Positions 6,279 through 8,713 of a stretch of 8,713 bases of DNA are shown here, in pieces. Location: assembly GCA_965372135.1 (NCBI GenBank), contig CBDVBD010000138.1, positions 1 to 8,713 of the forward strand. The letters run 5' to 3'. The stretch is from CBDVBD01 sp965372135. GTDB lineage: Bacteria > Electryoneota > RPQS01 > CBDVBD01. The notes under the pieces were generated by a model that saw only the letters and a program-made list of their open reading frames with translations, ran no database searches and was not told the origin of the DNA. Positions within the stretch are counted from its first letter, which is position 1, and every line of letters starts with the position of its first letter. The position numbers and the translations under genes are program-made.

Positions 6279-7703
6279 ATGACGGAATCGTCTCATTTGT
6301 CAGCGTCAAGGAAATCCGCTTACCTGATTGGGATAGGTGGAGTGGGGATGTCGGCGTTGGCTGGCTTGCTCTGTGACAAGGGATATTCGGTGTCCGGATC
6401 GGATCAAGCTGTATATCCACCGACCAGTGACACATTAGCTCAGCTGGGAATTCCCGTTTTGACGCCTTATAATGCCGGGAATGTGCCGGTTGATGCGGAT
6501 CTGGTGGTGATTGGGAATGCCATGTCCCGGGGGCATCCGGAAGTTGAAGCGGTTTTGGAATCGGGTGTACGGTATCGGTCGTTGCCGGAAGTGCTTCGGG
6601 AAGAGTTCCTTTGGGATCAGAAATCGTTGGTGGTGGCTGGGACTCATGGGAAAACAACAACTTCCAGTATGCTTGCCTGGATATTGCAATACGCGGGTCG
6701 TGGTCCCTCGTTTTTTATCGGTGGTGTGTCCCGGAATTTCGAGACACCCTATCGATTGGGAAGAGGGTCGGAATTTGTGGTTGAGGGGGACGAATACGAT
6801 AGTGCTTTCTTTGACAAACGAGCTAAGTTTCTTCATTATTGCCCCAATGGAGTAATTCTGGGGAATGTGGAATTCGACCATTCTGATATCTATCGGGATA
6901 TTCAGGACGTGGAATTGGCGTTCCGGAGGCTGTTGTTACTGATTCCCAAGAATGGGATACTAGTAGCATATGGTGACTGTGATCGGGTACGGGAATTGGC
7001 GGCTGGTGCCTTCTGCCCGGTTGTATCTTTTGGGTGCGGTACCGGAAACGATTGGCAGGCGGTAGATATTGATCCCTCCGATCAAGGGATGCGCTATCAG
7101 GTGGTGATTGATGGTGTCAATCATGGGGAATTTGTCTTAGGTCAATGGGGGAAGTATAATGTGGTTAATGCTCTGGGGGCTATGGCACTTTCGCATTCCT
7201 TCGGTGTGTCGATTGATACATTACGTGAGGCATTAGGTGAGTTTAAGGGGGTGGCGCGAAGGATGGAAGAATTGGGGACGGTGGGTGAGGTGACGATTGT
7301 TGATGATTTTGCCCATCATCCTACTGCGATTAGAGAATCGATCATTGCGGTTCGGGGGAAGTATCCCGGATGCCGTGTGGTAGCGGTGTTTGAACCAAGA
7401 TCGAATACAACGGTACGAAAAATTTTTCAAGCGCAGATTGCGAATGCATTGGGGGAAGCGGATGTGGTGTTTATTGGACCGATTCATCGGGGGGATCGAA
7501 TTCCATCTGAAGATCGTTTGGATATTGCTTGGATTTTAGATACTCTGGAAAGTTCCGGTATCACGGCAAATCATCACAAACAATTTAGTGACTTACTTAC
7601 CGACATCCGAGCCGAAATACACGCCGGTGACGTGGTGTTATTTATGAGTAACGGTTCATTTGGTGGTATTGCTCACCGGTTGTTGGCTGACTTGAGTGCT
7701 TAG
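6279..7703 (+). CDS. mpl: UDP-N-acetylmuramate:L-alanyl-gamma-D-glutamyl-meso-diaminopimelate ligase (Mpl), MurC-like
   Basis: Mpl uses ATP to join recycled murein tripeptide to UDP-MurNAc in the cytoplasm, bypassing MurC, MurD and MurE. The 474 residues show the three Mur-ligase domains. The Rossmann domain has GIGGVGMSALAGL (18-30) and ends with VIGNAMSRGHPEVEAVL, the Mpl-type version. The ATPase domain has the P-loop GTHGKTTTS (121-129) and EGDEYDSAFFDKR (169-181). MurC normally has an EADESD-type sequence here, and this is the main reason for calling Mpl. NVEFDHSDIY follows at 196-205. The C-terminal domain has FKGVARRME, VDDFAHHPTAI (341-351) and FEPRSNT (371-377). The first glycine loop looks more like MurC than E. 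coli Mpl, so a MurC-type activity is the main alternative. The ATG at 6279 has no real Shine-Dalgarno site, only GGA at 6266-6268. The gene has its own promoter. Confidence 0.85.
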   Translation: MTESSHLSASRKSAYLIGIGGVGMSALAGLLCDKGYSVSGSDQAVYPPTSDTLAQLGIPVLTPYNAGNVPVDADLVVIGNAMSRGHPEVEAVLESGVRYRSLPEVLREEFLWDQKSLVVAGTHGKTTTSSMLAWILQYAGRGPSFFIGGVSRNFETPYRLGRGSEFVVEGDEYDSAFFDKRAKFLHYCPNGVILGNVEFDHSDIYRDIQDVELAFRRLLLLIPKNGILVAYGDCDRVRELAAGAFCPVVSFGCGTGNDWQAVDIDPSDQGMRYQVVIDGVNHGEFVLGQWGKYNVVNALGAMALSHSFGVSIDTLREALGEFKGVARRMEELGTVGEVTIVDDFAHHPTAIRESIIAVRGKYPGCRVVAVFEPRSNTTVRKIFQAQIANALGEADVVFIGPIHRGDRIPSEDRLDIAWILDTLESSGITANHHKQFSDLLTDIRAEIHAGDVVLFMSNGSFGGIAHRLLADLSA

Positions 7704-7818
7704 CTTTTACGGTTCCGTTTGCTTTGCACGTTGGCTGAAATCAAAGCGGGGATTAATATCCGATGCTATCTTGTTGTTAATTGCAGGATAACGGTCAGTG
7801 GAGTCACGTGGGGTCATA

Positions 7819-8403
7819 ATGGAGTTTCAGGACAAGACATTACAGTGCGCCACTTGCGGGCGGGAGTATTTATTCGCGGCACGGGAACAGGAATTTTATC
7901 GCGAAAAAGGGTTTGTGGAACCCAAACACTGCCGAGAGTGTCGTCAACAAAGAAAAAGACGTCGAGAATCGTACGCAAGACAGACTCAAGAGGGTGGCGA
8001 GGTACCGGTTTCCCGACAAATGTCTTCGGTGATCTGTGCCGAATGCGGGAAGCCCACACAGGTACCTTTTAAGCCGCTGACGGGAAAACCGATACTGTGT
8101 AAAGACTGCTTCATTCAAAAGCGATGGGAAGTAAGTGAAGAACAGCCAACCGCTCCGGTAAACGGTATTTCTGATATTCCAGTCCCCGTTGATTCGAGCC
8201 AGGGTGTGGATTTGGCGGTATCGGATATATTGGCGGTAACTGAAAGTCCCGATTCAAGTTCGGACGAAACATCCGACGAAACGATACACGATAAGACCGA
8301 CGAAACAATCGATAAAACGGAACCAGAGATAGATTCTCAAGATGAGCAACCCTCTGAATCTGAGAATGATGTAGAAGAGAATTCTGGCAAGTTAGATTCA
8401 TAA
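7819..8403 (+). CDS. double zinc-ribbon protein (zf-trcl type plus CxxC-x17-CxxC) with acidic disordered tail
   Basis: The 194-residue product has two predicted metal sites. The first pairs CATC (Cys10, Cys13) with CREC (Cys38, Cys41) around the conserved AAREQEFYREKGF segment, which I recognise as the zf-trcl/probable zinc-ribbon family. The second is CAEC (Cys73, Cys76) and CKDC (Cys94, Cys97), spaced by exactly 17 residues, matching the CxxC-x17-CxxC domain. Basic residues cluster after the first ribbon (RQQRKRRRE), which suggests nucleic-acid or ribosome contact. From about residue 105 the protein is low-complexity and acidic, with repeated DET units, and probably disordered. The ATG at 7819 is preferred to GTG at 7798 because MEFQDKTLQC matches the usual family N-terminus and GTGGGG lies just upstream. 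The molecular function of this family is not known to me. It stands alone between mpl and the tRNA, 115 nt after mpl, and its tail is less G-skewed than the genes before it. Confidence 0.88.
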   Translation: MEFQDKTLQCATCGREYLFAAREQEFYREKGFVEPKHCRECRQQRKRRRESYARQTQEGGEVPVSRQMSSVICAECGKPTQVPFKPLTGKPILCKDCFIQKRWEVSEEQPTAPVNGISDIPVPVDSSQGVDLAVSDILAVTESPDSSSDETSDETIHDKTDETIDKTEPEIDSQDEQPSESENDVEENSGKLDS

Positions 8404-8424
8404 GATAAAAAGTATTAATATATT

Positions 8425-8451
8425 AGTCATCGGTATTCGCGACCGATGATT
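8425..8451 (+). promoter_or_regulatory. stable hairpin directly 5' of tRNA-Sec (weak terminator or leader element)
   Basis: TCATCGGT (8427-8434) and ACCGATGA (8442-8449) form a perfect 8-bp stem around a 7-nt loop. A G-T and an A-T pair extend it to 10 bp (8425-8451). Only three T residues follow before the tRNA begins at 8453, so it would be a poor intrinsic terminator for the zinc-ribbon gene. It could instead mark a processing site in a shared zinc-ribbon/tRNA transcript. The structure is seen; its role is inferred. Confidence 0.5.
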
Positions 8452-8452
8452 T

Positions 8453-8546
8453 GGGAATGGCTGTGACCCTGGTGGGCACCGCGGCCTTCAAAGCCGTCCG
8501 CGGGGCTGGCAAAGTCCTGGCTGGGTTCGATTCCCAGACATTCCCG
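8453..8546 (+). tRNA. selC: tRNA-Sec (anticodon TCA)
   Basis: This 94-nt gene has the special features of bacterial selenocysteine tRNA, which is charged with serine, converted to Sec by SelA and delivered to UGA codons by SelB. The acceptor stem pairs GGGAATG (8453-8459) with CATTCCC (8539-8545); an eighth position would be a G-A mismatch (8460/8538). The D arm has a 4-nt TGGT loop and a long stem with one bulged A (8466). The anticodon stem GCGGC/GCCGT holds loop CTTCAAA with anticodon TCA at 8488-8490. The long variable arm forms a 6-bp stem (8502-8507 with 8513-8518). The T arm is CTGGG-TTCGATT-CCCAG (8521-8537). The discriminator is G (8546) and CCA is not encoded. The long variable arm and TCA anticodon together exclude a serine or leucine tRNA. 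It implies selA, selB and selD elsewhere in the genome. Confidence 0.93.
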
Positions 8547-8552
8547 CTAAAT

Positions 8553-8597
8553 AAAGTCAACAATAGGCAGTGTAATGCTGGTGTTGTTGGCTTTTTT
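8553..8597 (+). terminator. Rho-independent terminator after tRNA-Sec
   Basis: GTCAACAA (8556-8563) pairs with TTGTTGGC (8584-8591), including one T-G pair. An inner stem CAGT/GCTG (8568-8571 with 8577-8580) lies further in, and six T residues follow at 8592-8597. It begins seven bases after the tRNA end, as expected for its terminator. On the opposite strand the hairpin is followed by TTTATTT, so it could also stop transcription coming from the right. Confidence 0.8.
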
Positions 8598-8667
8598 CAT
8601 TGAGGAAGGATTAGTTCACGCAATAGGTATCTTGTGCAATTTCGCGCAATAAAATCAAAGAAAGTGT

Positions 8668-8696
8668 TTGCCATTTATTCAATAAATTGCTAATTT
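8668..8696 (+). promoter_or_regulatory. weak promoter candidate pointing out of the window
   Basis: TTGCCA (8668-8673) and TAATTT (8691-8696) are separated by 17 nt in the AT-rich end of the window, after the tRNA terminator. The -35 box matches five of six consensus bases and the -10 box only three. The spacer holds the palindrome ATTTATT-C-AATAAAT (8673-8687). No gene is visible downstream before the window ends, so this is tentative. Confidence 0.25.
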
Positions 8697-8713
8697 AACG
8701 TACTGCGATTTGA

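Noticed and set aside
7719..8072. 117-codon + strand frame overlapping the start of the zinc-ribbon gene
   Set aside because: It overlaps the clear zinc-ribbon frame, has no domain, and begins in the spacer after mpl without a ribosome site.
8453..8713. selC as an integration site for a mobile element
   Set aside because: tRNA-Sec is a known insertion site, but no repeat of the tRNA 3' end and no integrase gene is visible in the 167 bases that follow.
8599..8713. 25-codon - strand frame starting MANTFFDF
   Set aside because: It is very short, in AT-rich DNA, with TAA directly before the ATG and no ribosome site or motif.

Overview
This window carries seven protein genes, all on the + strand, followed by a selenocysteine tRNA. 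The organism is most likely a diderm (Gram-negative) bacterium that makes peptidoglycan and selenoproteins. The evidence is a class A penicillin-binding protein, a SPOR-domain protein, an Mpl-type murein tripeptide ligase and a tRNA with anticodon TCA. Housekeeping promoter elements look canonical (TTGACA, 17-nt spacer, TATATT) and some genes have Shine-Dalgarno sites, which argues against Bacteroidota proper. Coding strands are rich in G and T (GGG, GGA, CGG, TTG and GTG codons). I cannot fix the phylum; an uncultured FCB-type or similar candidate lineage is only a guess.

Layout: (1) 1-699, C-terminal end of a DinG/XPD-type superfamily 2 helicase, cut by the window edge. (2) 699-868, a spacer that holds a possible 31-residue coupled ORF. 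(3) 869-1768, an unrecognised protein with one membrane anchor. (4) 1876-6228, a tight run of a class A PBP, a SPOR-domain membrane protein (4-nt overlap) and a PfkB-family kinase (23-nt overlap). (5) 6232-7703, mpl behind its own strong promoter with an unusually short leader. (6) 7819-8403, a double zinc-ribbon protein with a long acidic tail. (7) 8425-8597, a hairpin, tRNA-Sec and a good intrinsic terminator. (8) 8598-8713, AT-rich DNA with no gene; it holds only a weak promoter candidate pointing out of the window.

The central block is about the cell wall. The PBP polymerises and cross-links glycan. The SPOR protein probably senses or binds denuded glycan in the periplasm while carrying a large helical domain that I place in the cytoplasm. 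Mpl re-attaches recycled tripeptide to UDP-MurNAc. The anchored 299-residue protein and the PfkB kinase are the unexplained partners. I see no mobile element, CRISPR array or defence system. The points most worth following are the architecture of the SPOR protein, the unknown PBP neighbour, the near-leaderless mpl message, and the tRNA-Sec with its abutting hairpin.
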